Shown: positions 41,833 to 50,217 of the stretch, one piece after another
Layout: each line of letters begins with the position of its first letter
Numbering within the stretch: the first letter of the stretch is position 1
From: Flaviaesturariibacter aridisoli
GTDB taxonomy: Bacteria > Bacteroidota > Bacteroidia > Chitinophagales > Chitinophagaceae
Direction of reading: 5' to 3'
NCBI RefSeq assembly: GCF_004343705.1
Contig: NZ_SKFH01000007.1
Coordinates: forward strand, 62,001-126,000
DNA: 64,000 nt
Made by a program: the position numbers and the translations under genes
Notes under the pieces: generated by a model
Databases searched by the model: none
What the model was told of the DNA's origin: nothing
Seen by the model: only the letters and a program-made list of their open reading frames with translations

Positions 41833-44800
41833 CTATTCCATTGGCAGCAGGACGTAGAACGTCGCTCCGTCACCGGGCTGCGACGATGCCCAGATGAATC
41901 CGTTGTGATTTTCAACGACCCTGCGAACGATCGACAGTCCGACGCCCGTGCCTATGTAATCGGCAGACCCATGGAGGCGTGTAAATACGTTAAAGATCCG
42001 CTCCGCATCGGATTGATTGAACCCGATGCCGTTGTCTTTGACGGCGACCAGGTAAAAATCACGGCCGGCTTCCTCTTCGGTCAGCGGTAAGCCGGCCTCG
42101 TGCCCCTTGATCCGGCTCCAGGCCAGGGTAACGACCGGGGCTGTGCCCGGCCCGGTATACTTCAGCGCATTGCTGAACAGGTTTTGGAAGGCCTGTTGCA
42201 GCTGGCGATGGTGCCCCCTGATCGTGAATAACTCCGGAATATGGATCGTGGCTCCTTTCTGTTCTATTTCGAGGTCCAGGTCCGTCAGCACCTGGCGCAT
42301 CAGCTCATTCATATCAACCGTCTCCTCCGCCGCGGCCCTTTGCCCAACCTGCGAGTAGCACAACAGGTCGTCGATGAGGGTCTTCATCCGGATGGAAGCC
42401 GATTCCATACGGTCGAAATATTTCTGTTCACTCTCCCGGATCTGGTCGCCCAAACTGTCTTTCAACCGTTGTAAAAAGAAATGAATCTTGCGCACCGGCT
42501 CCTTCAGGTCATGCGAAGCCGCGTAGGCAAACTGTTCCAGGTCCTTGTTGGTTCGCTTGAGGTCTTCCAGGGAACGCTCCAGCTTCAGCTGCGCCTGCTT
42601 GATCGGTGTAACGTCGGAGAAAACATGGATCAGGTGGTCGTGATCGAGCCGGGAAACCGTCAGCTCCAGCCACTTTCCGGTGGACTCCATCAGATAATGC
42701 GTCAGGAACGGTTCACCCGTGTCGAGCGTCCGCACACATTGCTGGAAATAGGGCGAGCCGATGATATGCGGCTCAATCTCGGTGGCCGTTTTGGACAGGT
42801 AAATTTCTTTCGGGAGGCCAATGAACTTGATCGCTGCATCGTTGGCCATAATGGTGCGGGCATCGATTACCTCACCCGTTTCATCGCGGCACACGCGGCT
42901 CACGGAAATGCCGTTGGACGAGTTCTTCAAAATGCTGTCCAGAAGGTTGCGTTGCTCTTCGATCTGGAGGGCTGCCTGCTTTTTCTCCGTAATATCTTCC
43001 GTAGAAACCACCACCGTGTCCGCGTCCAGCGGCACGATCACGTACCGGTACCAGCTGTTGATGCTTTGGGCAACAAAATGGGTTTCGCCCTGCGTGGGCT
43101 CGCCGGTCCGGAGCAAGGTACAAAACAGATCGAAAAAGCCGTTGGTCCTGTTTTCCGGGATCAGGGTGAGCATAGACGCACCAATGATCTCCTCTGCGCT
43201 TTTTTGAACCAGTTGCGCGGTGTTGCTGTTGGCGAACAGATACTCGAAGTCTATGACCGCACCTTCACCGTCGCGGACGGCCTTCAGCGCATAGATGCCG
43301 TCGAGGGAAGCTTCGAGGATATTAGCGATGAATTCTTTTTGCTTTCCCAGGTCCGCCGTGCGTTCCGCAACGCGTCGTTGCAGAACCGCCTCGTTTTCTT
43401 CGAGCTTTTTCTGGGTGGCTATTTGTTCCGTTACTTCCGTGGCTACCGCAATGATGCCCGAAATGGTACCATCGCCTTCCCGGTATGCCTCGTAAAGTAA
43501 ATTGATATAGACAGTTTCAATGGTATTGTTCCGGGGCAGCTTTACGGGTATGCCGAAGGCTGTAAAGCGCTCCCCGGTTGCAAGCACCCCGTTGAGCAGT
43601 TCTTCGTAGCCCTGGTTGCGCACCTCGGGAAGTCCTTCGAAGATGGACCTCCCAATGAGCTCTTCTTTGCCTCTCCCCCACAGTTCATACATGTGGTCGT
43701 TGGCGATCTCGATAACGTGGCCGGTGCCGCGCAGGATGGCCATTGCCGCGGGCGATTGCAGGATCGTATTCCGGAGGTTCTGCTCGCTCTTTCGCAGCGC
43801 TTCCGCGGCTTGCTTGCGGTCGTGAATGTCTATACCGGTACCGATATTTCCCAGCAGGGTTCTGTCGCTGCTGTAGCGGGGCCCACCCGTAAACAGGAAG
43901 TAGCGGTAGGCGCCATCGAAGCGCCGCATGCGCGCTTCCGCCGAATAGGATTGCTGCGCCAGGGTTGCCTGGCGGTACGTATCGAGCAGCGGCCCGAAAT
44001 CGTCCGGGTGCACTACGTTTTCCCAGGCGCGGCCCAGGGCCTGCTCCAGGCTTTGGCCGGTATACTGAAGCCAGTAGCTGTTGCAAAACGTCACCGCGGC
44101 ACTTGTATCCGCCATGAACACCATCATGGGCGCCTGGTCGGCAAGCACGCGGAAGCGGTCTTCACTGTCCTCCGCTTTTCGTTGCGCCAGCACTTTTTCC
44201 GTTACTTCATTGGAGATCGTAAAAACACCGCTGACCACGGGGCTGCCGGCATCAAAATAGGGCTTGTAGTAAAGATCGAAATACCGCATCACCTCTTCCC
44301 CGTCTTTCACCGACGCGATGGGCACGGCGGTTGCCTGGTACCGCTTACCGGTTTGAAAAACCCGCTCGATCTCCTCATACACTGCCTGGCCTTTCAGCTC
44401 TGGAATGGCTTCCAGTAAGGGTTTACCAATGATCGTACCCGACTTGTTCCAGAATTGTAAAGCCTCTTCGTTTACCAGTTCAATGATATGGTCCCGGCCA
44501 CGAAGAATGCCGATCACAACGGGCGCCTGTAAAAAAATATCGTGGGCCTGCTCGATACCCTGCATCCGTTGTTTGCGTTTGCCGGCCATCACCTGTTCGG
44601 TAATGTCTACCGCGGTATGGAGGATGTAGGCCACTTCGCCATCGGGGCCCAAAACGGGTTTGTTGCCGGATTCCCAGAATTTTTCGCTGAAACGCCCGTT
44701 TGGATCCCGGAGGTTATAACGCTCAAGCGGCAGGAATTGCGGCTCGTGTGTGTCGATGACCGCCAGCAGCGAGGCCAACACCCTGTTTTCGCCCGTACCG

Positions 44801-45018
44801 GACGGTTCAGCACGTGCCGGGAACGCCTCGAAAAGCCCCTTCCCTAGCAGGTATTCACGGGAGTAACCCGATTGTTCGGCATACGCCGGCGTTGCCGCAA
44901 CAATGGTGAAGTGCGGCGCATCATTTTTCAGCAAAAGGCTGCAGCCAGCCATCGCTTCAAATAAAGAGTTGTAGGAAACATCCCCACCAACAACGGTGCT
45001 TAAGGGGTAATCGGTCAT
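41833..45018 (-). CDS. Soluble histidine kinase with six PAS domains
   Basis: A 1061-residue kinase without membrane helices. Six PAS units can be counted, at about residues 10-135, 150-275, 285-400, 415-530, 560-680 and 690-810 (for example FRVLADQAPMMVFMADT and ILQSPAAMAILRG), two of them near-duplicates (units 2 and 4 share AI/GILRG and LPE or IPEL). A coiled coil (LKRTNKDLEQFAYAASHDLKEP) leads into HisKA with the H of SHDLKEP. The HATPase has FQNLFSNALKYTGP, VKDNGIGFN and GTGVGLSIVRRVVE. ATG 45018 is chosen because a TACCTTCA box ends next to the other ATG at 45030. No response regulator is adjacent, so the partner is unknown. Confidence 0.92.
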   Translation of the reverse strand: MTDYPLSTVVGGDVSYNSLFEAMAGCSLLLKNDAPHFTIVAATPAYAEQSGYSREYLLGKGLFEAFPARAEPSGTGENRVLASLLAVIDTHEPQFLPLERYNLRDPNGRFSEKFWESGNKPVLGPDGEVAYILHTAVDITEQVMAGKRKQRMQGIEQAHDIFLQAPVVIGILRGRDHIIELVNEEALQFWNKSGTIIGKPLLEAIPELKGQAVYEEIERVFQTGKRYQATAVPIASVKDGEEVMRYFDLYYKPYFDAGSPVVSGVFTISNEVTEKVLAQRKAEDSEDRFRVLADQAPMMVFMADTSAAVTFCNSYWLQYTGQSLEQALGRAWENVVHPDDFGPLLDTYRQATLAQQSYSAEARMRRFDGAYRYFLFTGGPRYSSDRTLLGNIGTGIDIHDRKQAAEALRKSEQNLRNTILQSPAAMAILRGTGHVIEIANDHMYELWGRGKEELIGRSIFEGLPEVRNQGYEELLNGVLATGERFTAFGIPVKLPRNNTIETVYINLLYEAYREGDGTISGIIAVATEVTEQIATQKKLEENEAVLQRRVAERTADLGKQKEFIANILEASLDGIYALKAVRDGEGAVIDFEYLFANSNTAQLVQKSAEEIIGASMLTLIPENRTNGFFDLFCTLLRTGEPTQGETHFVAQSINSWYRYVIVPLDADTVVVSTEDITEKKQAALQIEEQRNLLDSILKNSSNGISVSRVCRDETGEVIDARTIMANDAAIKFIGLPKEIYLSKTATEIEPHIIGSPYFQQCVRTLDTGEPFLTHYLMESTGKWLELTVSRLDHDHLIHVFSDVTPIKQAQLKLERSLEDLKRTNKDLEQFAYAASHDLKEPVRKIHFFLQRLKDSLGDQIRESEQKYFDRMESASIRMKTLIDDLLCYSQVGQRAAAEETVDMNELMRQVLTDLDLEIEQKGATIHIPELFTIRGHHRQLQQAFQNLFSNALKYTGPGTAPVVTLAWSRIKGHEAGLPLTEEEAGRDFYLVAVKDNGIGFNQSDAERIFNVFTRLHGSADYIGTGVGLSIVRRVVENHNGFIWASSQPGDGATFYVLLPME

Positions 45019-45258
45019 AAGGGTAGGCATTGAAGGTAGGCAGAATCCGCATGGAAACCCACTTCACCTGCTCATTTGGACCGCGAGGTGCAAAGGTTTG
45101 CCGGCTGATAGGGAACGTATATCTGCATAGCCGCAACTATTAGAAAGCGGTTAGAACGGGACGCCTGAAGCCCGGGACGGGCCGATTGCCCCGTGCGTGA
45201 CCGGCGTCGCGGCTGCATCGCCGCCCGGTCGCTACCTTCACACAAACCCGCGCATCAT

Positions 45259-45618
45259 ATGACAACCTTACCATTAACCACGGAAGACTTCAAGGAAAAG
45301 ATCTTTAACTACGACACGGGGCAGGAATGGGAATTCAAGGGCGATGTGCCCGTGATCATCGACTTCTATGCCGACTGGTGCGGCCCCTGCAAACAGGTGG
45401 CGCCTGTACTGGAAGAACTCGCGAGGCAGTATGCCGACCAGCTCGTCATTTACAAGGTGGACACCGAAAAGGAGCAGGAGTTGTCCGCCGTCTTCGGCAT
45501 CCAGAGCATTCCGACCTTCCTGTTTATTCCCGTTGAAGGCACGCCGATGCTGCAGCCCGGTGCGCTTCCGAAAAAAGTCTTCCAGGAAGTGATCGAAGAA
45601 CAACTCCTGCAGAAGTAA
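45259..45618 (+). CDS. trxA: Thioredoxin
   Basis: A 119-residue thioredoxin. FYADWCGPCKQVAPVLEEL carries the WCGPC redox active site and SIPTFLFIP the cis-proline loop. The N-terminus is slightly extended (TLPLTTEDFKEKIFNY) and it lacks a signal peptide, so it acts in the cytoplasm. Upstream a TACCTTCA sequence (45233-45240) is a possible -7 box. It is next to the sulfur and persulfide genes on the opposite strand, which fits a thiol-redox role, but it is not in their operon. Confidence 0.95.
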   Translation: MTTLPLTTEDFKEKIFNYDTGQEWEFKGDVPVIIDFYADWCGPCKQVAPVLEELARQYADQLVIYKVDTEKEQELSAVFGIQSIPTFLFIPVEGTPMLQPGALPKKVFQEVIEEQLLQK

Positions 45619-45644
45619 TCGTGATAACAGCAACCAACAGAATT

Positions 45645-45670
45645 GCGCTTCCCCGGAAGTGCTTTTTTTT
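45645..45670 (+). terminator. Terminator after trxA
   Basis: GCGCTTC pairs with GAAGTGC (one G-T pair) over a CCCG loop, followed by eight T, 27 bases after the trxA stop. Confidence 0.88.
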
Positions 45671-45736
45671 AATACCTACCTGCCGCAGGCTTGCGACGTA
45701 CAAATGACGCGAAACGCGGGCGCCTCGAACCAGGGG

Positions 45737-46258
45737 TCAATGCGGCAGGCGCTCGCGGAAGTAGCCATACACCCAGGTGCCGGCAATGGCGCTCAGCAGC
45801 ACCACAACCACCACGGTAAAGCCCGACGCGATCTGTGCGAAGAGCGGCCCGGGACAAGCGCCCGTCATGGCCCAGCCCAGCCCGAAAAGGAGGCCGCCCC
45901 ACACTTGTCCCTTGTTGAATTTCTTGGGGTGAAACTCGATGGGCTCGCCGTAAATGGTCTTTACGCGAAACCGCTTGATGAGCCACACGGAAGCGATGCC
46001 GACAACCACCGCCGAGCCGATGACGCCGTACATGTGAAAGCTTTGCAGGCGGAACATTTCCTGGATGCGGAACCACGATATAATCTCGGCTTTGACGAAC
46101 ACAATGCCAAACAGGAGCCCTACCAGCAGGTATTTGAAATTATACCACCAGGGGTGCACTTGCTGCGATTCGTTGATGCACATCGTATCAAGGCTGCGCA
46201 CTTCGAAGTCGGTATCGACCGCGTGCGGAACGGGCTTGGGGCTGGAGATTTTTTCCAT
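45737..46258 (-). CDS. YeeE/YedE (DUF6691) half-transporter, sulfur compounds
   Basis: A 173-residue membrane protein with four helices (FKYLLVGLLFGIVFVKAEIIS; MYGVIGSAVVVGIASVWLI; WGGLLFGLGWAMTGACPGP; TVVVVVLLSAIAGTWVYGYF). GWAMTGACPGP is the second-half signature of YeeE/YedE thiosulfate transporters, with a cysteine placed in the pore in the structure known for YeeE. The first half is encoded by the preceding gene, 18 bases away, so the two should form one transporter. Confidence 0.9.
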   Translation of the reverse strand: MEKISSPKPVPHAVDTDFEVRSLDTMCINESQQVHPWWYNFKYLLVGLLFGIVFVKAEIISWFRIQEMFRLQSFHMYGVIGSAVVVGIASVWLIKRFRVKTIYGEPIEFHPKKFNKGQVWGGLLFGLGWAMTGACPGPLFAQIASGFTVVVVVLLSAIAGTWVYGYFRERLPH

Positions 46259-46276
46259 GGGTTGAATAGCTTTGGT

Positions 46277-46840
46277 TTACAGGGAAAGGATAAAGGGCAG
46301 GATCCAGTTGGCCATGATAAAGCCGCCTGCCATGAACGAGATCGTGGCAATGAGCGAGGGCAGCTGCAGGTTGCTCAGGCCCATGATCGAGTGCCCCGAG
46401 GTGCAGCCACCAGCGTAGCGCGTGCCAAAGCCGACCAGAAAGCCGCCGCCAACGAGCAGGACCAGCCCGCGCAACGTAAAAAGGCTGCTGAAGCTGAAGA
46501 TCTCCGGCGGTAACAGTTTGCTATGGTCGGTAATGCCGTACCCGGCAAGCTCCTTTGTGAGCGCCGGGTGCACGGCAACGGGATCGGGGTTGGCCAGCAG
46601 CCAAACGGCGAGGAAGGCGCCCACGAAAATGCCCCCTACGAAAAAGAAGTTCCAGATCTCTTTTTTCCATTCGTATTGAAAGAACGGGATGCGCGCCGGG
46701 AAGCAGGCCGCGCAGGCGTGGCGCAGGTTGGCCGAGATGCCGAAGTGCTTGTTGCCGATCAGCAGCAGCGTGGGTACGATCAGGCCGATGAGCGGCCCGG
46801 CCACGTACCAGGGCCAGGGATGACGGATCCATTCAGGCAT
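46277..46840 (-). CDS. YeeE/YedE half-transporter, first half
   Basis: A 187-residue membrane protein. [16 protein letters not shown] is the first-half signature (GGCTSGH) of YeeE/YedE proteins. [17 protein letters not shown] adds further cysteines. Helices are at about 10-28, 65-82, 110-130 and 150-180. The family imports thiosulfate or related sulfur compounds. ATG 46840 is used; a GTG two codons upstream is also possible. It is followed by its partner half gene and preceded by the MBL/rhodanese fusion. Confidence 0.9.
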   Translation of the reverse strand: MPEWIRHPWPWYVAGPLIGLIVPTLLLIGNKHFGISANLRHACAACFPARIPFFQYEWKKEIWNFFFVGGIFVGAFLAVWLLANPDPVAVHPALTKELAGYGITDHSKLLPPEIFSFSSLFTLRGLVLLVGGGFLVGFGTRYAGGCTSGHSIMGLSNLQLPSLIATISFMAGGFIMANWILPFILSL

Positions 46841-46875
46841 AGTCACTGGTTTTACAAAATGAAGGGAAATACAAG

Positions 46876-48231
46876 TTACAACGGAAAATTGCGGATCTCC
46901 TCACCCAGGTCGAACACTTTCGCCCGGCCGTCGACCACGGACGACAGCAGTGAAGCCGCGGCGGCGCTTCGGTAGCCACCGGCGCAATGCACCACGATGG
47001 GCTTTCCGAAAGGTATGTCGTGGGCCCGCTCGCGAAGATCGGCCAGGGGAATGGCGATACTGTGGCCAAAAGGTCGCGCCGCCTTTGTTTCAGACGGGTT
47101 CCGCACGTCCACGACAGTATAAGCGTCCGGCGCGTAGCGGAAAGCATCCAGGTCAAAGGGTTCTTCCCGCTCCGGACCGCCCTCCAGCACAAATGCTTCC
47201 GCGATCTGCGCTTCGTACCCGATAGCGGCCGCGCGGCGAAGCAGGCGTTGCAATTGCGCGTCGTCAGCCGCCGCGAGGTAAAACGGCTCGCCCGGCACAA
47301 TGATGGACCCCAGCCAGGTCTCGAACTTATTGCCTTCCATCAGGTTTACCGAATGCGGCAGGTGGCCCGCCTTGAATACGATTTCTTTCCGTCCGTCGAC
47401 GACCCAGGTGCCCGGTTGCAGCCGCGCCGCATTCGCTGCGCTCACCGGCGTGCCGATGGGAACGTTGCGGATAGCGGCCGCCAGCGCGGGCGCACCTTTA
47501 CGGTTCAATTCCACGTCGAAGGGAAAGTACTTCGGAACAAAAGGCTGGTCGGCCAGCAGCTCTTTGACGAACTCTTCTTCCCCGAGGTCCTGCAGCGACC
47601 AGTTTGTTTGCCGCTCGGCGCCCATGCTGCTCACGGACGCATTACTGAGCGCTTTTCCGCAAAGGGTGCCGGCGCCGTGCGCGGGGTACAGCAGCACGTC
47701 GTCGGGCAGCGGCAGCAACTTGTCGCGCAGCGAGTGATAGAGCTGCCGCGCCAGGTCTTCCCGCGTTGCCTGGAGGGCGCCCGCGCCTTCCCGGAGGTCG
47801 GGGCGGCCGCAGTCGCCGATAAAGAGCGTATCGCCGGTGAACACAGCCTGGGGCTTGCCGTCGCGCTCCAGAACAATGGAGACGCTGTCGGGCGAGTGGC
47901 CGGGCGTATGTAGCGCCCGGAGCCGCACTTTACCGACGTGTAATTCGCTGCCGTCATACAGCGGCTCGTGCGGGTATTGAACCCCGGCAAGTGCGCTCAC
48001 GTACAGGATCGCGCCGGTTTCCTGGTGCAGCTCCAGGTGGCTGCTTACAAAATCCGCATGCGGGTGTGTTTCGATGACGCCTACGATCCACGCGCCTTCT
48101 GCTGCCGCATATTCCAGGTACGGAGTTGCATCCCGCGCCGGGTCGATGAGGACGATCTTTTTTTCACAATCGCTGAGCACCGCGTAGCTGAAATGCGCGA
48201 GGCTTTTGTCTTCCCATTGTTTGATTTGCAT
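46876..48231 (-). CDS. Metallo-beta-lactamase fold protein fused to two rhodanese domains (persulfide dioxygenase-like)
   Basis: A 451-residue protein. The N-terminal MBL domain has ETHPHADFVSSHLEL (HxHxDH-like, THPHADF), HTPGHSPDS and FTGDTLFIGDCGRPDL, as in ETHE1-type persulfide dioxygenases. The first rhodanese domain (about 255-350) has lost its cysteine. The second (about 365-451) keeps it in VVHCAGGYRSAAAASLL. The expected role is oxidation of glutathione or protein persulfides to sulfite, which the neighbouring exporter could remove. It starts 6 bases after the rhodanese gene. Confidence 0.92.
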   Translation of the reverse strand: MQIKQWEDKSLAHFSYAVLSDCEKKIVLIDPARDATPYLEYAAAEGAWIVGVIETHPHADFVSSHLELHQETGAILYVSALAGVQYPHEPLYDGSELHVGKVRLRALHTPGHSPDSVSIVLERDGKPQAVFTGDTLFIGDCGRPDLREGAGALQATREDLARQLYHSLRDKLLPLPDDVLLYPAHGAGTLCGKALSNASVSSMGAERQTNWSLQDLGEEEFVKELLADQPFVPKYFPFDVELNRKGAPALAAAIRNVPIGTPVSAANAARLQPGTWVVDGRKEIVFKAGHLPHSVNLMEGNKFETWLGSIIVPGEPFYLAAADDAQLQRLLRRAAAIGYEAQIAEAFVLEGGPEREEPFDLDAFRYAPDAYTVVDVRNPSETKAARPFGHSIAIPLADLRERAHDIPFGKPIVVHCAGGYRSAAAASLLSSVVDGRAKVFDLGEEIRNFPL

Positions 48232-48237
48232 GTCGTT

Positions 48238-48516
48238 TTATTTGCGTGTGTTGCTCAGGGCGCGTTTCATTTCCTCAAGTCCGCCGCCGTTGTAGACGTC
48301 AGCGAACCCTTGTTGCTTCAACATCGATACCGCCATGCCGCTACGATTGCCGACCCTGCAATAAAATACGACCGGCTTTCCCCAGCTTCGGATATCGGCA
48401 AAACGGACTGCGAGCTGGTCCAGCGGAATGTTTACGGCATTGGGGATGTGTTGTTGCCGGTATTCATCGGGTGTTCGTACGTCCACGATAACGGCATCTT
48501 CAAGATTAAGATTCAT
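48238..48516 (-). CDS. Single-domain rhodanese (sulfurtransferase)
   Basis: A 92-residue protein starting MNLNLEDAVIVDVRTPDEY. The active-site loop is FYCRVGNRSG with the persulfide-carrying Cys. An upstream in-frame ATG at 48597 lies on the regulatory palindrome and its extension (TQVTVTAKGSLEFYRD) is not rhodanese-like, so ATG 48516 is used. It is first of an apparent operon of four genes (rhodanese, MBL/rhodanese, two YeeE halves). Confidence 0.9.
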   Translation of the reverse strand: MNLNLEDAVIVDVRTPDEYRQQHIPNAVNIPLDQLAVRFADIRSWGKPVVFYCRVGNRSGMAVSMLKQQGFADVYNGGGLEEMKRALSNTRK

Positions 48517-48584
48517 AACGTTTGAATTAAAGATTGTTGTTGTGTTGTCCCTGTAAAATTCAAGAGATCCTTTCGCCGTAACCG

Positions 48585-48596
48585 TGACCTGGGTCA
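48585..48596. promoter_or_regulatory. Crp/Fnr-type operator TGACCTGGGTCA upstream of the rhodanese operon
   Basis: A 12-bp near-perfect palindrome (TGACC-N2-GGTCA), also readable as GTGA-N6-TCAC, the Crp-family core. It lies about 70 bases before the rhodanese ATG and just after the TauE gene stop. Confidence 0.7.
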
Positions 48597-48611
48597 CAGG
48601 CAGCAGACTTT

Positions 48612-49409
48612 TTAGGGAAGCAGGATTTCACGGACCAGGATATAAGCGCCCATCAGCAGCACGAACCAGCCAAAGCCCCTTTTGAGCCGCTCGCCCGCGA
48701 TCTTTTTACCGAGGGCACCGCCCAGGAAAATCCCGGCCACCGCAATTGTAGTGATCCGCAGCAGGAAGCCCCAATCGATCGCCACGTGGCCCAGGTCTCC
48801 TGCAAAGCCGATGAGTGCATTCAGGGCGATGATAAGTAACGAAGTGCCGACGGCCATCTTCATGGGAAGCCTGAGAAGCAGAACGAGCGCCGGGATCAGC
48901 AGAAAGCCGCCGCCCGCACCCAGCAGCCCGGTGACCAGGCCGATGCCAACGCCGTATCCGAGCAACTTCCGGACGGTAAAGCAATCGCTGCATTCCGATT
49001 CACCGGCAGCGTTTTTCCGGCCCCGGATCATGCTTACCGAAGCCAGGAGCATCAGCAGGGCGAACAGCAGCATAGTGAGCAGCGAAGACGTAAGCGTGAG
49101 CTTCCCGATCTGCGCCAGCTTTCCGGGAATGGACGGCACGAGGAAGCGCCGGGTAGCGAACACGGTAATCAGCGAGGAGGAACCAAAAAGAGCGACCGCC
49201 TTCAGGTGTACCCATCCTTTCCGGAAGTTGTCGAGGGCGCCGACAAAGCTGGTAGCACCTACCAGGAAAAGTGAATACGAAGTTGCCAACAATGGGTTGA
49301 GGCCAAAGAGGTACACCAGTACCGGTACGGTCAGGATCGACCCGCCACCACCGATCAGCCCGAGCGAAACCCCGATCAGCAGGGATGCGAAATAGCCCAA
49401 TAATGCCAT
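48612..49409 (-). CDS. TauE/SafE family sulfite/anion exporter
   Basis: A 265-residue membrane protein with about eight helices. The repeat signatures GLIGGGGSILTVPVLVY (first half) and GLVTGLLGAGGGFLLIPALVL (second half) define the family. ECSDCF lies in the loop between halves. Within a persulfide-handling module it probably exports sulfite or another sulfur oxyanion. It follows the Crp/Fnr regulator gene, with an operator between them. Confidence 0.93.
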   Translation of the reverse strand: MALLGYFASLLIGVSLGLIGGGGSILTVPVLVYLFGLNPLLATSYSLFLVGATSFVGALDNFRKGWVHLKAVALFGSSSLITVFATRRFLVPSIPGKLAQIGKLTLTSSLLTMLLFALLMLLASVSMIRGRKNAAGESECSDCFTVRKLLGYGVGIGLVTGLLGAGGGFLLIPALVLLLRLPMKMAVGTSLLIIALNALIGFAGDLGHVAIDWGFLLRITTIAVAGIFLGGALGKKIAGERLKRGFGWFVLLMGAYILVREILLP

Positions 49410-49426
49410 GCTTTCTGTTTGAAAAA

Positions 49427-49469
49427 CGAAGGTGGCGTGCGGACAAGCTGCAAAACGTGACCCCGGTCA
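49427..49469 (-). promoter_or_regulatory. TauE promoter with Crp/Fnr-type operator TGACCCCGGTCA (49458-49469)
   Basis: The operator overlaps the stop codon of the Crp gene. A TTTG (minus strand of 49451-49454) and CACCTTCG (49427-49434) downstream could be -33 and -7 elements. The operator centre would then be near -43, the usual place for an activator of the Crp class II type. Confidence 0.6.
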
Positions 49470-50114
49470 CGGGAGTACGTCTCCAAGATCCACGATCTCG
49501 ACACCCGATTTGAGGAGGCGCACGGCACCCCTGTCGGAAAGCTTTTTCATGAGGCGGGAAACTACCTCGCGGGAAGAGTTGAGATCCTGCGCGATCTCGG
49601 TGAACGACACCGGCACTTCGTTGATCCCGAATTTCTCCTGGTAGCGACGCAGGTAAAAAACGAGGCGCTCGTCCATGTTGTGAAAAGCGACCTGGTCAAT
49701 GGTCTGCAGCAATTCGTCGAAGCGTTCGCGGTAGGATGAAACCGAAAACTGCGCCCAGCTTTTGTACCGGCCCATCCAGGCGTCTACCTGCTGCAGCGGA
49801 ATGGCCAGCACGGTTGCGTTCGTGACCGCCTTTACCATAAGACCGCTTTGCTCCTTGCCCAGCTCGCACACGAGCGAAACGGCGCAGGCTTCTCCGGAGT
49901 CGAGGTAATACATGAAGAATTCGGCCCCATCTTCGTCTTCGCGGTACACTTTCACGAGTCCTTCCAGCACCAGCAGCGTCGTCCGGATATTCTGGCCCGT
50001 GCGCATGAGCACCGCTCCTTCCGGCAGCTCGCGGATATCGCCGGCCCGGATCATTTCGGCAAGCAGTTCCGGTTCCAGGGAGGGGAAATATTGGCCCAAC
50101 TCGTTTTCAGTCAT
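49467..50114 (-). CDS. Crp/Fnr family transcriptional regulator
   Basis: A 215-residue regulator. The cyclic-nucleotide-binding-like beta-roll (about 10-125) has VLMRTGQNIRTTLLVLEGLVKV. It lacks the usual cAMP-binding R-x-A cluster and has two cysteines, C77 and C83, in EACAVSLVC. The winged-helix domain has FTEIAQDLNSSREVVSRLMKKL, with the recognition helix SSREVVSRLMKKL. ATG 50114 is used because the longer frame reads through the promoter. A TACCTTTG box ends 4 bases away. It likely binds the TGACC-N2-GGTCA sites nearby (inference). Confidence 0.94.
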   Translation of the reverse strand: MTENELGQYFPSLEPELLAEMIRAGDIRELPEGAVLMRTGQNIRTTLLVLEGLVKVYREDEDGAEFFMYYLDSGEACAVSLVCELGKEQSGLMVKAVTNATVLAIPLQQVDAWMGRYKSWAQFSVSSYRERFDELLQTIDQVAFHNMDERLVFYLRRYQEKFGINEVPVSFTEIAQDLNSSREVVSRLMKKLSDRGAVRLLKSGVEIVDLGDVLP

Positions 50115-50118
50115 GCGG

Positions 50119-50126
50119 CAAAGGTA
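50119..50126 (-). promoter_or_regulatory. -7 box (TACCTTTG) 4 nt before the Crp/Fnr gene ATG
   Basis: A full TAnnTTTG match on the minus strand, four bases from the ATG at 50114. Confidence 0.7.
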
Positions 50127-50217
50127 GGCAGAGGTATAGTCGGCGTCATGGGAGCAGCCTCGCGAGCCCGGTGTAAATAAATTCAACAAAGTTCCATCCC
50201 GGAGACATGGGAAACGG

